Shown here in pieces: positions 42,652-53,981 of a DNA stretch of 64,000 nucleotides (positions are counted from its first letter, which is position 1; every line of letters starts with the position of its first letter). The notes beneath the pieces are model-generated. The model worked only from the letters and a program-made list of their open reading frames with translations, ran no database searches and was not told the origin of the DNA. The translations under genes and the position numbers were made by a program. This stretch comes from Aralia elata (lineage: Eukaryota > Streptophyta > Magnoliopsida > Apiales > Araliaceae): positions 94,390,720-94,454,719 of the forward strand of contig CM068384.1 of the NCBI GenBank assembly GCA_034770075.1. Direction: 5' to 3'.

Positions 42652-44470
42652 TGAAATTAGTATGCACACAAGCCAATCATATTTGATATGATATAGCATA
42701 TACTTTGTAATCTTATTCATTTATTAATAAAAGAATTGATTTTCTTAAAAGGCATTTTACATTATCTACATGGTGTTGTTATATTAAATGTGATAAACCC
42801 ATAGTTTTGAGCAATGCTTTTAGAATCATGATGGTGATCATGCTAATGAGATCTAAATTCTAGATAGCTCATAAACTAAAATCGTTCCTAATCGTTAGAT
42901 TGCTAAAAAGGGGAATAGTAAATTCGGATAGATTAGTACATACGTTGCTTACTCTTAGGAAGAGGATGATTGATCTCATAATCATTGGTCCACAGACACT
43001 AAAGCAAGTATGTAGGTGCTTATTGGAGAATAAGTTCACTGAACGTGGCTCGCTAAGGAATACCTAATGGAGTTTTACTCGTCTGTCAATAGGAATTCCT
43101 CTAGTGATAGTAGTACAAGTGATCCTTGGACTTGAGATCATCATAGTATCTTGTGTATGATGAGTTATACTTTGACATGTCCCTTAAGACCTTTAAGGTA
43201 TATCAAAGGGTATAATTGGGTATAATAAGTTATACATGGAGATAGGTGAATGATCAACAAAGAATCTACCATGTCTAGTAAAAGATGTGAATGTCCTATG
43301 TGATTCGATAAATGACAACTCAGTAGTCTTTAGCCAAGGCAGAATGAAATTAGAAAGGAGTTTCTAATTTGCATTATTTAGAGTTGTGCATTTGGGAATC
43401 GAATACATATAATTAAATAAAATAAGACTTGACAGTAAATCCATGTCCTATATTTAATTGAGACATTGTATTGTAGAAGGATTGAATTGTACGGTAACTA
43501 TGCACTGAAAGGTTCTTTTGTGATTAATGTTGAAATCTATATTATCTGGAAAGTCATTGATCGCTAAGGGGGCTTACCCTTATTGTAGAATAAATATTAT
43601 TTATTTAAATAAATTAAATAGTTTTATTTATTTATTTAAATATAATTATAATTGTTCTAATTGATTTATTCACAACCGGTTTAATATGGAGAACCTAAAG
43701 GGTCACACCGCAAAAGAAAAATATTTATTTAAGAAGTAAATGGCATAATTGTAATAATAAGTTAAGTGTATTTAATTTAGTCTATGGAGATAGAATAAAT
43801 TAAATAAGTTAATATTTATTATTTAATATTTTAGAAATATTAAATATAAATTAATAAGAGGAGTCTTATTATTATTATTACTATTACTATTATTTAATTC
43901 CTAATAAGGATTGAGAATTAATTAATAGAAGTACTCTCTCATGAATTCCTAATTGAATTAGGAGCATAATTAATTAAAGGAGTTTAATTATAATAGAAAC
44001 CCTAATTCTAAATAGTTTAGGGAAGGCTTATTCCTACATCTATAAATAAGAGGAGTCTTATCATAGATTAGGGTTACACACTCTTGCATTAGATTGTGGA
44101 GAGTACTTGCAATTTCTATAGAGATAGAAACTAGAGTTTTGTCAACACCCAACTTCTTGTATACCTATTCTTCCTTGGTGGATCACCTCTAGAGGCCAAA
44201 CACTTAGGTGGCTAGCGTTGATCAAAGGAAGGAATCTCATCGGTGGAATTCGAGGAGAACACGAAGGACTAGGAGTTGAACTTGTACCCGAGGAAGCTTT
44301 GATCTACGAGGGTATAATTCTTATTCTCTTTCTCTTTCGTTTAATTGATAATTGAATACAAGGATATATCATGGTGATGGTTTGTATTAAAACTTTAAAA
44401 TTCGTTTTATCACGCTTCCACCCTATTTATGTAATTTGATTGCATGTTTGCGATATATACAAACCTAACA
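42652..44470 (+). repeat. 3' LTR of copia element A (1819 bp)
   Basis: It starts TGAAATTAGTATGCACAC and ends ACAAACCTAACA, and is followed by the GACGA duplication. TATA is at 44041-44048. It pairs with the 5' LTR at 7647 by shared private variants. Confidence 0.92.
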
Positions 44471-44475
44471 GACGA
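44471..44475. repeat. Right target-site duplication of element A (GACGA)
   Basis: It is identical to 7642-7646 and directly abuts the CA of A's 3' LTR. Confidence 0.85.
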
Positions 44476-44710
44476 GCCCTGAGGAGGCCCTAAGAATCAG
44501 GAAACTACTTAGCGCATGAGGATTCATATCTAAGTCATGGAGAAGAGCTTCCAGCGACTAATCAAGTATGTTCTCTTTATAATTTGGTTCAAATGGTTAT
44601 TGCGTTTTCCTTAGCAAGAGAAGAAATATAAATAGGCATGTTAAGCGATTGAGATGCATCAAAATCAAGTGAAAGAAAAAAGAATTTTAAAATTATAAAG
44701 TGTTTTAAGA
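44476..44710 (+). other. Continuation of the DNA into which A inserted
   Basis: These 235 bases link A's right duplication to the truncated LTR of E. Joined conceptually with the DNA before 7642 they continue the older repeat. I recognise no domain, and it is not similar to the first 340 bases of E's 3' LTR. Confidence 0.5.
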
Positions 44711-47700
44711 ATCTGAAACCCTAATTTGAAAACTCTAATTGGTAAAAGTTGTCCGAATTGGTAAATCAAAACCTTAAACCCTAATTGGTAAAAGTTATCC
44801 GAATTGGTAAATCAAAACCTTAATTATTACATAAGAATTCTAATTGATATAATTAGATTCTAAGTAATAAGTTATTACATAAATTAGGAATCATTTAACT
44901 TAGATTAAAATCCTAATTGAAGATTTAAACCCTAATTCATAAATTAGAAAACCCTAAACCCTAATTATGAAACCCTAATCCTAATTAGGTTGTCTAAACT
45001 GTAATTTATGAAATGTAAAACCTTAATTATGATATATAACCTTAATTAAGTTATTACTAAACCTAATTAAACATCCTAATCATGATTAACAAAAATCTAA
45101 GTTTAATTAGTAAGGAAATAAATCAAAAATAAAATTTTAAACCAATAGAAATTGAGATAGGAGTGTGCTAGCTTGATCTGATCTTGCTCCAGCACAAGTA
45201 GGAGACTTAGATCAGATTGCAAGTAGCACAAGTAACAAGGCCAAGATCTTTGTGGAGGCAAAAAGGTGTGAAAAGACTAAAAACCCTAATCCTTGCAATA
45301 CTATAAATAGAATGAGCCTCTGACCATTAGACTTACGAATTCACAAGTTTATACACTCCTAAATATAGTCTAAATAATCCTCAAGTGAAGTTCCAAGCAG
45401 CTCTTAAAGATCAAATCAAGAAATAGCTCAAGAAGCTGCAAAAACCCTAATTTTACACTAGATCTTTAAAGCTTTGTTAGATGTTATGTTTAGATGTTTA
45501 GGAATATGTGTTAACATGTTAATAAGCGATGAGTTGTTAAATCACGTTTTCATAACATCTAGGTATGAAAATTAAGCCAAAATAGCAAACTGTTCATGCA
45601 GCCAGATATGTCTGACAAGCAAGTTTGTCAGACGATTTGATCGACTTAAAATGTTTGTTTGATGTGTTTTAAAGTATGTCGTTGTAGTATGCCATGAGGA
45701 TAATACATAGGAACAATAATTGTATCTAACCGATCAATATCCAAAGATATATTTGTGTGGGAAAGTCCCCACTTGATCACGAGTGTTCTGTTTCTGGGCC
45801 ACCCAGGAAAGTGAAGAAAAGCTCTGACAGTTCACTGACAAGCTTTGACCGACCTAGATCTTGATCACATGAGATAATTTATGAGGTTTTAATGTTTGTA
45901 TCTGTTCTTTGCCATGAAATCTACAAATAGAAATCAACAAATCACATAAAACAAACCTAGAACAAAAGATATTAGCAGTCAAACTGTGTTGACCGACCAT
46001 GACTAATGAGTTTCTAGGTTACCCAAAAACTCAAGAACAGCATGAACATGCTAGTTTGACCATGATTTATCTAGCATCATATGATGTTGTATGACCTAAT
46101 CTAATACATGTAGTTATACTCTGCCATGTTGGCTACAACAAGAAACAAAAATCAAAACCAAAACATTAACCAGCTGGATTTAATTTGAGGTCAAAAGTCT
46201 CAATTGGACCATGACTGACTGTTCTTCATGAAGAACACCTTTAGCGACAGTCTTCATCCTCATTCCCAGAAACCTAAAAATCTAAGCAGTCCATCGCTAA
46301 AGCCCTTTTGCGACGGTTTTAAATAAAAATTAATAAAAATAATTAAATAAATTATAAAAAATATTAAATAATTCATAATAATTAATAAATAAATATTAAA
46401 AATCATTTTTAATTATAATTAATAATTTTTAATATTCTGATGTAAATTTTAAATAATTATTTAATTTAACTAAATATTAAATTATTTAATAAATATATTA
46501 AATAAATGATTTAAAAATGATATTAAATGTATTTAAATTAGTTTAAATGATAATTAAATCATTTAAAAATATTACTAACATTCCAAAAATATTATAAATA
46601 ATAAATAAATTATTTTAAATAATATATTAAGTATTTAAAAATATTATAAATGATAATTAAATCATTTAAATATTAAACTAATTTTTAAAAATTATTATAA
46701 ATAATAATTACATCATTTAAATGATAAAATAAATTCTAAAAATATTATTAATGATTAAATAAATCATTTAAATAATATTTTATCTTTCTAAAAAATATTA
46801 TAAATGATAAATAAATCATTTAAATAATATTTTAAGCATCTAAAATTATTCTAAGTGATAAATAAATCATTTAAATAACATATTAATGTTTTAAAAATAT
46901 TCTAAATGATAATTAAATCATTTAAAAATATTCCTAAGCTTGTAAAATTATTTAAAAATATTTCTAAGCTTATAAAAGTTATTTAAAAATAATATTAAGC
47001 TTATAAAAATATTATAAATGATAATTACATTATCTAAGCTAATATTTAAGCTTCCAACTGAAGTTTTATTGATAAACCTATATGTTTAGCTATCTAATAA
47101 TGCGATCGAGATACCAAATCGGCGTCGAACCTTAATGAAACTTGTCTAGTTTAATTAGATAAGTATTATTATAGATTCTAATGTTTACTATTGATATGAA
47201 TAGACATAACTAGACTACCCAACGTTGATAAACAGCATGAAACTTAACGTACTACGCTAAGGCAAGTCTTCTAACCTTGTTACATTTAAGCAAGTATATT
47301 ACATCTTGTTATCATTTGTTGTGAAGTTATGGCTTCTTGTTCAGCATAACTTAAGAAATAAATCATTATTCATATATTGCTTGATGAAGCTTAAATTGTT
47401 GTGTCAAACCAAATTATTTTGGTACGACATCTTATACTGAGAAATGGAACACCTTGATATAAGGTGAACTGAAACACCTTGATATAAGGTGGTAAATATT
47501 GATTATAGGTCGACACAAATTGTAGGATGATATGCATACGTCTAGGATATTGGTTAGGCTGATCCCCTACTAGATATCCGAAATCAAGTTTTTCTAAGTC
47601 ATTGAAGACTAATAGAACTGATTGAAACATATGGTTCACGTACATAACCCTCAGTTATACGTCGTTGACATCTTTCAAATTAAACACATTGTGTTTACAT

Positions 47701-48383
47701 TTTCAAATGAACTTGCTGAGCATTTGTAGCTCATTGTTGCATATATCTTCTTTTGCAGTTTTAAATGATGTTCCCGGCATTTCTGAGACAGACAAAGGAA
47801 AAGGGCATGTTAATTAGTTTTAATTTCTGTTTTGAATAATTCAAGTCTTTTAAAGGCTTTGTTGTAATAACTTAGTACTGAGAACGATGTAACCGAACTT
47901 AATGATATGAAATTTATTATCATCTTTTATTATATCGAATGCGTTATACTCTGATCTTTACATTGTTTAGCATAGTTGTACTAAGTAAATACAGTATCTA
48001 TATGAACTAGACATCTGAATGAGGGTATTTGAATGATATTGAGAGTCCTATAAGCTCTGAGGTTACACTTAATGAGCGCCGGTAAGGTGCCACCTTTACC
48101 GGAATGCGCCCCTCAGTTCTATGGATAATCTTATCGTTAATACTGTGAATGTCAAATAGATAGGGAATGTTGATATGAAAGAGATATTCATAAGGTATGA
48201 AGCTATACATCCAAGTGAGGGTATTCAAACACAGTGAACGTTCTGGCAAGAATTAGTATCTGTTATAGGATACTGTGAACCTTGGATAGATAGAAGTCAT
48301 ATATTATCGAATATTTATAGCTAAACAGTTTCACGTGAGCACCAAATCTGCTACAGGAAGTGTAGAGAATTTGGGGCATCACA
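44711..48383 (+). repeat. 5' LTR of chromovirus E, 5'-truncated
   Basis: It matches the 3' LTR from about 54320 onward and ends GGCATCACA. The first 340 bases of the full LTR are absent. A 45-base tandem duplication (about 44732-44821) is private to this copy. TATAAATA is at 45302-45309. An inverted repeat CTTTAGCGACAGTCT (46239-46253 with 46288-46302) and a long AT-rich minisatellite (46310-47040) follow. Confidence 0.88.
46310..47040 (+). repeat. AT-rich minisatellite inside E's LTR
   Basis: Units such as AAATGATAATTAAATCATTTAAA recur about seven times with TAAAAATATTATAAATGATAA spacers; many are palindromic. The same array is at 55890-56540 in the 3' LTR with one unit fewer near its end. 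The GC content is extremely low. Confidence 0.75.
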
Positions 48384-48385
48384 TT

Positions 48386-48398
48386 TTGGTATCAGAGT
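48386..48398 (+). other. Primer binding site of chromovirus E
   Basis: TTTTGGTATCAGAGTTG follows the LTR end after a short TT spacer. It fits the initiator tRNA-Met site typical of Tekay elements. Confidence 0.82.
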
Positions 48399-48552
48399 TG
48401 TAGTTTATAGCTCTAAGGTAGTTAGAAAATACCTTAGGATATAGTCTTGAAGTCCGTAAAATACTTAATTATACATAAAATAATCTTAAAAGCTTTATAT
48501 TATGTGTAAATTTGTTTCGCTATAATACTAAAAACTAAAATTCTTTTGTCGG

Positions 48553-49151
48553 ATGTCAGAGACAAATTGGAATGACCTGTCAGTTATAGATCAACTTATG
48601 GTAGGGTGGCTATCAGAGAGTGAGTCAGAAGAAGATCCAGAAGAGATATATCCCGCACTAAGGACATCAGAGGAGGAGGAACCTTGGAAGGAAGAACTCC
48701 TATATGACCAAGAGATACTAGATGCTGAGGAGGCAAAACAACCTAGAGATGGACAGCTAGTAGATCCTGATCCTGATGAGGAGATTGGAGCGAGTCAGAT
48801 AATGAGTGTCGATAGACACAAGGAGATAGTTACTGGGTTAGTACAGTAGCCAACCGAAGATCTAGAGGATGCCAACTTTTGGGCATACATAGCTGAAGGT
48901 TTATTGGAGAGTGAGAGGGGTACTACTCGCCGTCTTAGGACACTTCTCCAAAGTACTCAGAAAGAAAGGCAAGAGGCACAGATGTATTTATACCGAGCTG
49001 ACAAGGGATGTCGTGATACTTTCGGTAACTTAGAGCATCGGGTGCTTAAGTACCCAGTAGAGGAGAACAGGGTGGATTATATGATAGACCGATCAGTGGT
49101 CTGTCATATGATCTAGGATGCCTATAAGGAGGCACGTGATCGTTCAGTCTA
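48553..49151 (+). pseudogene. Extra ORF between primer site and gag of chromovirus E
   Basis: One reading frame of 199 codons runs from ATG at 48553 to TAG at 49149-49151, interrupted by TAG at 48847-48849 and 49114-49116. The N-terminal half is strongly acidic (ESESEEDPEEIYP, EEEEPWKEE, DPDPDEE); the second half is mixed-charge and probably helical (TRRLRTLLQSTQKERQEAQMYLYRAD). It ends 219 bases before the gag ATG. I do not recognise the family. Frame retention over 600 bases with only C-to-T type stops argues that it was once translated. It may be a lineage-specific accessory protein. Confidence 0.55.
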
Positions 49152-49370
49152 GTTTAGTACTTAAGTTTATTTTCCGTAGTTTGTATTATAAAAATTTTGG
49201 ATTGTAAAATAGGGAATCTTCTGTACTAACTAGTGGTAGTATAAACCACTAGTCGAATATGTAAATGTTCTGCATGTGATATACAAGTTGTGTTTGTACA
49301 AATCAAATTGTTAATTCTATATGTATTATATACTTGTATTTATACTTGGCTTTTCTTTATTTTTATAATC

Positions 49371-50486
49371 ATGGCATTAGGACGAAGAAACCAGACCAGA
49401 AATGAGATTAATGAACCAAACCCCACCCAACAAGTAGTAGACATACTATTAGGAGCCTTACAGGGTCATCCACCACACCAGCCTAACATAAATAATCCAC
49501 ATAGGTCAGCATTTAAAGACTTTAAAATAGTCGATCCACCTGAGTTCAAGGGAACTGTGGATCCAGTTGAAGCCCAAACTTAGGTAACTGAAATGGAAAA
49601 GTTCTTCATTGTAACAAACGTAAGTGAGGAACAAAAGACAACCTTTGCTACCTTTTTCCTAAAAGGTGAGGCAAACTTCTGGTGAGAAACAACAAAAACC
49701 AAGGCCGGTGAAGGGGTAATTTCTTGGGTAAAATTCAAAGAACTATTCTTTGAAAATTATTTTCCACAAACCATGAAAGACCGAATGGAGGTTAAATTCC
49801 TAGAACTAAAACAAGGGGAAATGACTGTATCTCAGTATGCAGCCAAGTTTAACGAATTATCTCATTTTGCCCCACAACAAGTAAACTCCGAGACAAGAAA
49901 AACTAGGAGGTTTGAGGAAGGGTTGAAATCTCAGATAAGGAGTAGAATATTAATATTTCAATTGAAGACGTTTTCAGAAATTCTTGAGAAGGCGATTATA
50001 GCCGATACCGAGAATGAAAATCTTCTCAAATTCCATAAGGATAAGAGGAGTCAGAATGAAGGGGGAAAATTCAAGGGAGAAGTCAGTACTGGGGGTAATA
50101 ATAACAATAAGATGAAGTGGGATACCACTTTTTCTACTAACTTTGGAAGGAAGGGGAATAATTATAATAACAACAACAACACCACTAACAGAAACAATAA
50201 TAACAAGGTGGAACGTTGTGTCACATGTGGAAAGAACCATCTGGGAGTATGTCAGAGGAAGGTGGTTACCTGTTATAGCTGTGGTCAAGACGGACATTAT
50301 TCCAATGATTGTCCCAAGAAGAATAATAATAATACCAATCAGGGCAATCAGAATTATAAATGTTATAATTGTGGCGCAACGGGTCATATATCTAAAAATT
50401 GTCCAAGGAATAGGAACCAAACTGGGGGAGGAAATCAAACCACAAACAACACCCTCAAACCAACAGTAGCAGGAGCTGGAGGTTAG
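49371..50486 (+). pseudogene. gag: Gag of chromovirus E with three zinc knuckles
   Basis: I chose ATG at 49371 (MALGRRNQTRNE), because the upstream in-frame ATG at 49290 adds a hydrophobic, untypical extension. The capsid region contains FKDFKIVDPPEFKGTVDPVEA, EKFFIVTNVSEEQK, ELFFENYFP and FLELKQGEMTVSQYAAKF, all typical of gypsy gag. An Asn-rich linker leads to three CCHC-type knuckles: a variant CVTCGKNHLGVC (50218), CYSCGQDGHYSNDC (50271) and CYNCGATGHISKNC (50361). TAG at 49581-49583, TGA at 49683-49685 and TAG at 50484-50486 interrupt the frame. It would package element RNA; as it stands it is broken. Confidence 0.88.
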
Positions 50487-53400
50487 AGTCGTCCAACTGC
50501 CAGAACATTTAATATGACGATGAGGGATGCTGTTGCTTCACAGGACGTGGTGACAGGTATCATCCCTATCGACACTTTAAATGCATATGTGTTACTCGAC
50601 TCTGGTGCTACTTGTTCATTCGTGTCTCATAGCTTTGCTAAAAACTCGAAAATGCCATGCGAAGACTTAGACATACCTTTTAATGTGGAAATTGTAAATC
50701 GAGAGATAATTCCCGTTAAAACTGTATATAAAAATTGTAACGTAGAGATTAAGGGACACAAGTTTCTTGTGGACCTCTTTCCTATATAGCTAGGGAAATT
50801 TGATATAATCTTAGGCATGGATTGGTTGGTTAATCATAATGCAATGATTGACTGCGATCGAAAACGTGTAAACCTAGGGACTGCATCGAAGTCAAAGGTA
50901 GTGTTCAACAGTGGTTGTTCACCTAAACGATCTCGATGTCTGACAGTCATGCAAGCAGAGAGATTGCTTAGGAAGGGTTGTACAGGTTATTTGGTATATA
51001 TAGTAGATACTCGAAAGGAAGGAGTAAAACTAGATCAAATACCTGTAGTTAGAGAATTTTCGGAAGTGTTTCTAGATGACTTACCAGGTCTACCTCCGGA
51101 TAGGGAGATCGAGTTTGTTATCGATCTTGCACCTGGTACAGCACCAGTATCGAAGGCACTGTACAGGATGGCACTAGTGGAGTTGAAGGAGTTACTTGTG
51201 CAGTTACAAGAACTCTTAGACAAGAAATACAAACAACCCAGTGTTTCACCTTGGGGAGCACCGATGTTGTTTATAAAGAAGAAGGATGGAACGTTGAGGT
51301 TATGTGTTGACTATAGAGAATTAAATAAGTTAACCATAAAAAACAAATATCCTTTACCACGAATTGATGATTTGTTTGACCAGTTGAAAGGGGCCGAACA
51401 CTTTTCGAAGATCGACCTATGATCAGGTTATCATCAATTAAAGGTAAGAAAAGAAGATGTGCCAAGACAGCGTTTAGGGCATGCTATGGACATTATGAGT
51501 TTCTTGTGATGTCCTTTGGATTAACGAATGCACCGGCAGCATTCATGGACTTGATGAACCGAGTGTTTAAACCATGCTTAGACAAATTTGTCGTAGTGTT
51601 CATCGATGATATTTTAGTATACTCGTGAACAAAGGACGAGCATGTTGAACACTTAACAAGCGTATTGGAGATATTATAAAAGGAATAACTTTACGTAAAG
51701 TTTTCCAAGTGTGAGTTCTGGTTGGAACAAGCCCAGTTCTTGGGTTATGTAATTGACAAGAATGGAATAACGGTGGATCTAGCAAAGATAGAGGCGGTTG
51801 TGAATTGGGAACAACCAACAAATCCCACGAAAGTAAGAAGTTTTCTTGGTTTAGTAGGGTACTATCGGCGTTTTATACAAGATTTTTCAAAAATAGCGAC
51901 CCCGCTAACCAATTTAACTCGAAAGACGGTAAAGTAAGTTTGGACAGATAAATGTGAAGAAAGCTTCCGAGAGTTGAAGAAGCGATTGAGTATGGCACCA
52001 GTGTTATCTTTACCAGATAATACAGGAGGCCTTGTCATTTATAGTGATGTGTCACACAAGGGATTAGGTTGTGTGTTGATCCAATATGGGAAGGTGATTG
52101 TATATGCATCACGGCAACTCAAAGATTATGAGAAGAGGTATCCTACGCATGATCTTGAGTTAACTGCGGTAGTATTTGCCTTAAAAATTTGGAGGCATTA
52201 CTTGTATGGAGTGAAGTGTGAGATATACACAGATCACAAAAGTCTGAAGTATATTTTCACGCAGAAAGAATTAAACATGAGGCAGAGGAGATGGGTAGAG
52301 TTGATAAAGGATTTCGACTGTGAAATTTTATATCACCCCGAGAAAGCCAACGTTGTAGCAGACGCATTAAGTAGGAAGAACCAAGAGAAGTTGAATGTAA
52401 TAACCCACAACGAGGTACTGATAAAAGACTTTGACAAACTTGAGATTGAGGTAAGAGTTCCAGCTAATTCTACCCATAAGTTAGTCGTTGTGGAGAGTGG
52501 TTCAACTTTGTTGGATAGAATCAAGGAACTACAGGAGACAGATGTAGAGTGTCAGAAGTGTAAGGCCGAAATAACTCATAAAAAGAATGACAAGTTCAGA
52601 GTGGACAAGGATGGGGTACTGAGGTACGAAGATAGAATTTGGGTACCCTCAGTACAAGAATTAAAAGATAAAATACTGAATGAAGCCCATAGTTCTAAGT
52701 TCATCGTACATCCAGGTAGTACAAAAATGTACAAAGATTTAAGCCGACACTTTTGGTGGTCTAACATGAAAAGAGAAATAGTCGAATGGGTAAGTAAATG
52801 TTTAACGTGTCAAAGAGTTAAAGCTGAACATCAAAAACCAAGTGGATGACTGTAGTCCTTAGAAATTCCTGAGTGGAAATGGGAACATATTACCATGGAC
52901 TTCGTAGTAGGTCTTCCAAATACACAAAAAGGTCATAATGCCATTTGGGTAATTGTAGATCGTCTTACCAAGTCTGCTCATTTTCTACCCATAAAAGTTA
53001 ACTTCAGTCTTGACCAGTTAGCCAAACTTTACATCAATGAAGTTATTTCTAGACATGGAGTCCCTTTTTCTATAGTATCAGACCGAGATCCACGATTTAC
53101 TTCAAATTTTTGGACGAGTCTCCATAAACATTTAGGAACCCAATTGAGATTAAGCACAACTTATCACCCACAAACCGACGGTCAGAGTGAGAGAACAATT
53201 CAAACATTAGAGGACATGTTGCGAACTTGCATTATGGACTTCAAGGGAAGTTGGGAAGATTAGTTACCTTTGGTAGAGTTTGCTTACAACAATAGTTATC
53301 ATGCTAGCATAGGAATGCCACCATTTGAAGCTTTATATGGAAGGAAATGTAGAACGTCGTTATGTTGGGACGAGGTCGGTGAGCGACAAATGCTAGGACC

Positions 53401-53947
53401 CAAAATAGTTCAACAAACCGCTGAGGTAGTTCGAATTATACGAGGAAGATTGCAAGCGTCTCAAGATCGACAGAAGAAGTATGCGGATCAGCACAGGAAA
53501 CTATAGGATTTCGATGTCGGTAGTCACGTATTTTTAAAAATGTCACCGTGGAAAGGCAAAATACGTTTCGGCAAGAAAGGAAAATTGAGTCCGAGATTCA
53601 TTGGACCATTCCAAATATTGAGGAGGATAGGTGAGGTAGCCTATAAGGTCGCCCTACCTCCTGAGTTAGAACATATTCATAACGTGTTTCATGTGTCCGT
53701 GTTACGGCCATACAAACCCGATTATAAACACGTTATAGATTATGAGCCTATTCAGATTGAGAAAGATTTATCGTATGAAGAAGTTCCTATTGAAATCATA
53801 GATATGAAAGAACAACATCTACGCAATAAAGTGATACCTTCAGTTAAAGTTATTTGGAGAAATCAAAACATAGAGGAAGCTACGTGGGAGCTCGAGAGTA
53901 AAATGCGAGACAACTACCCACATTTATTTTTGCAAGCCATACTGTAA
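50487..53947 (+). pseudogene. pol: Pol of chromovirus E: protease, RT, RNase H, integrase, chromodomain
   Basis: The protease has LLDSGATCSF (DSG at 50598). Reverse transcriptase runs from PPDREIEFVIDLAPG through KKDGTLRLCVDYRELNK to FIDDILVYS (51599-51625). RNase H shows IYSDVSHKGLGCVL, YPTHDLELTAVVFALK and YTDHKSLKYIF. Integrase has an HHCC finger (HPGSTKMYKDL ... CLTCQRVKAEH), the MDFVVGLP and SDRDPRFTS core, the GPF-type module (RFIGPFQILRRIGEVAYKV) and a chromodomain to 53944. Stops: 50787, 51420, 51626, 51677, 51686, 51935, 52847, 52853, 53261 and 53504. One base is missing near 51464, shifting the frame once. The chromodomain would guide integration to marked chromatin. Confidence 0.92.
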
Positions 53948-53968
53948 TTTCGAGGACGAACTTCTTAT

Positions 53969-53981
53969 TAGTGGGGGTGAA
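53969..53981 (+). other. Polypurine tract of chromovirus E
   Basis: TAGTGGGGGTGAA directly precedes the LTR's TGTAATATTCC. Upstream CGAGGACGAA is the usual end of Tekay internal regions. Confidence 0.82.

Larger units (their letters stand above)
7647..44470 (+). mobile_element. Ty1/copia element A, host of nested insertions
   Basis: A spans 36.8 kb between matching 5-bp duplications, although its own sequence is only about 8 kb. Order: 5' LTR 7647-9464, leader, gag and pol up to 13475, then foreign DNA (elements B, C, D), then the last part of RNase H from 42062 and the 3' LTR 42652-44470. The two LTRs share variants absent from the other copies, for example ACTTCTTGTATACC near 9149 and 44151, which pairs them. 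About 1 kb of pol, including the reverse transcriptase, is missing. The gag N-terminus, with its GPNYTDWLRNLR-like start, suggests the Tork group of copia; that lineage call is tentative. Confidence 0.9.

Noticed and set aside
44930..44990. CCCTAAA strings resembling telomere repeats (also 54480-54560)
   Set aside because: They are irregular, mixed with CCCTAATTATGA units, and sit inside E's LTR in both copies. They are LTR sequence, not an interstitial telomere.
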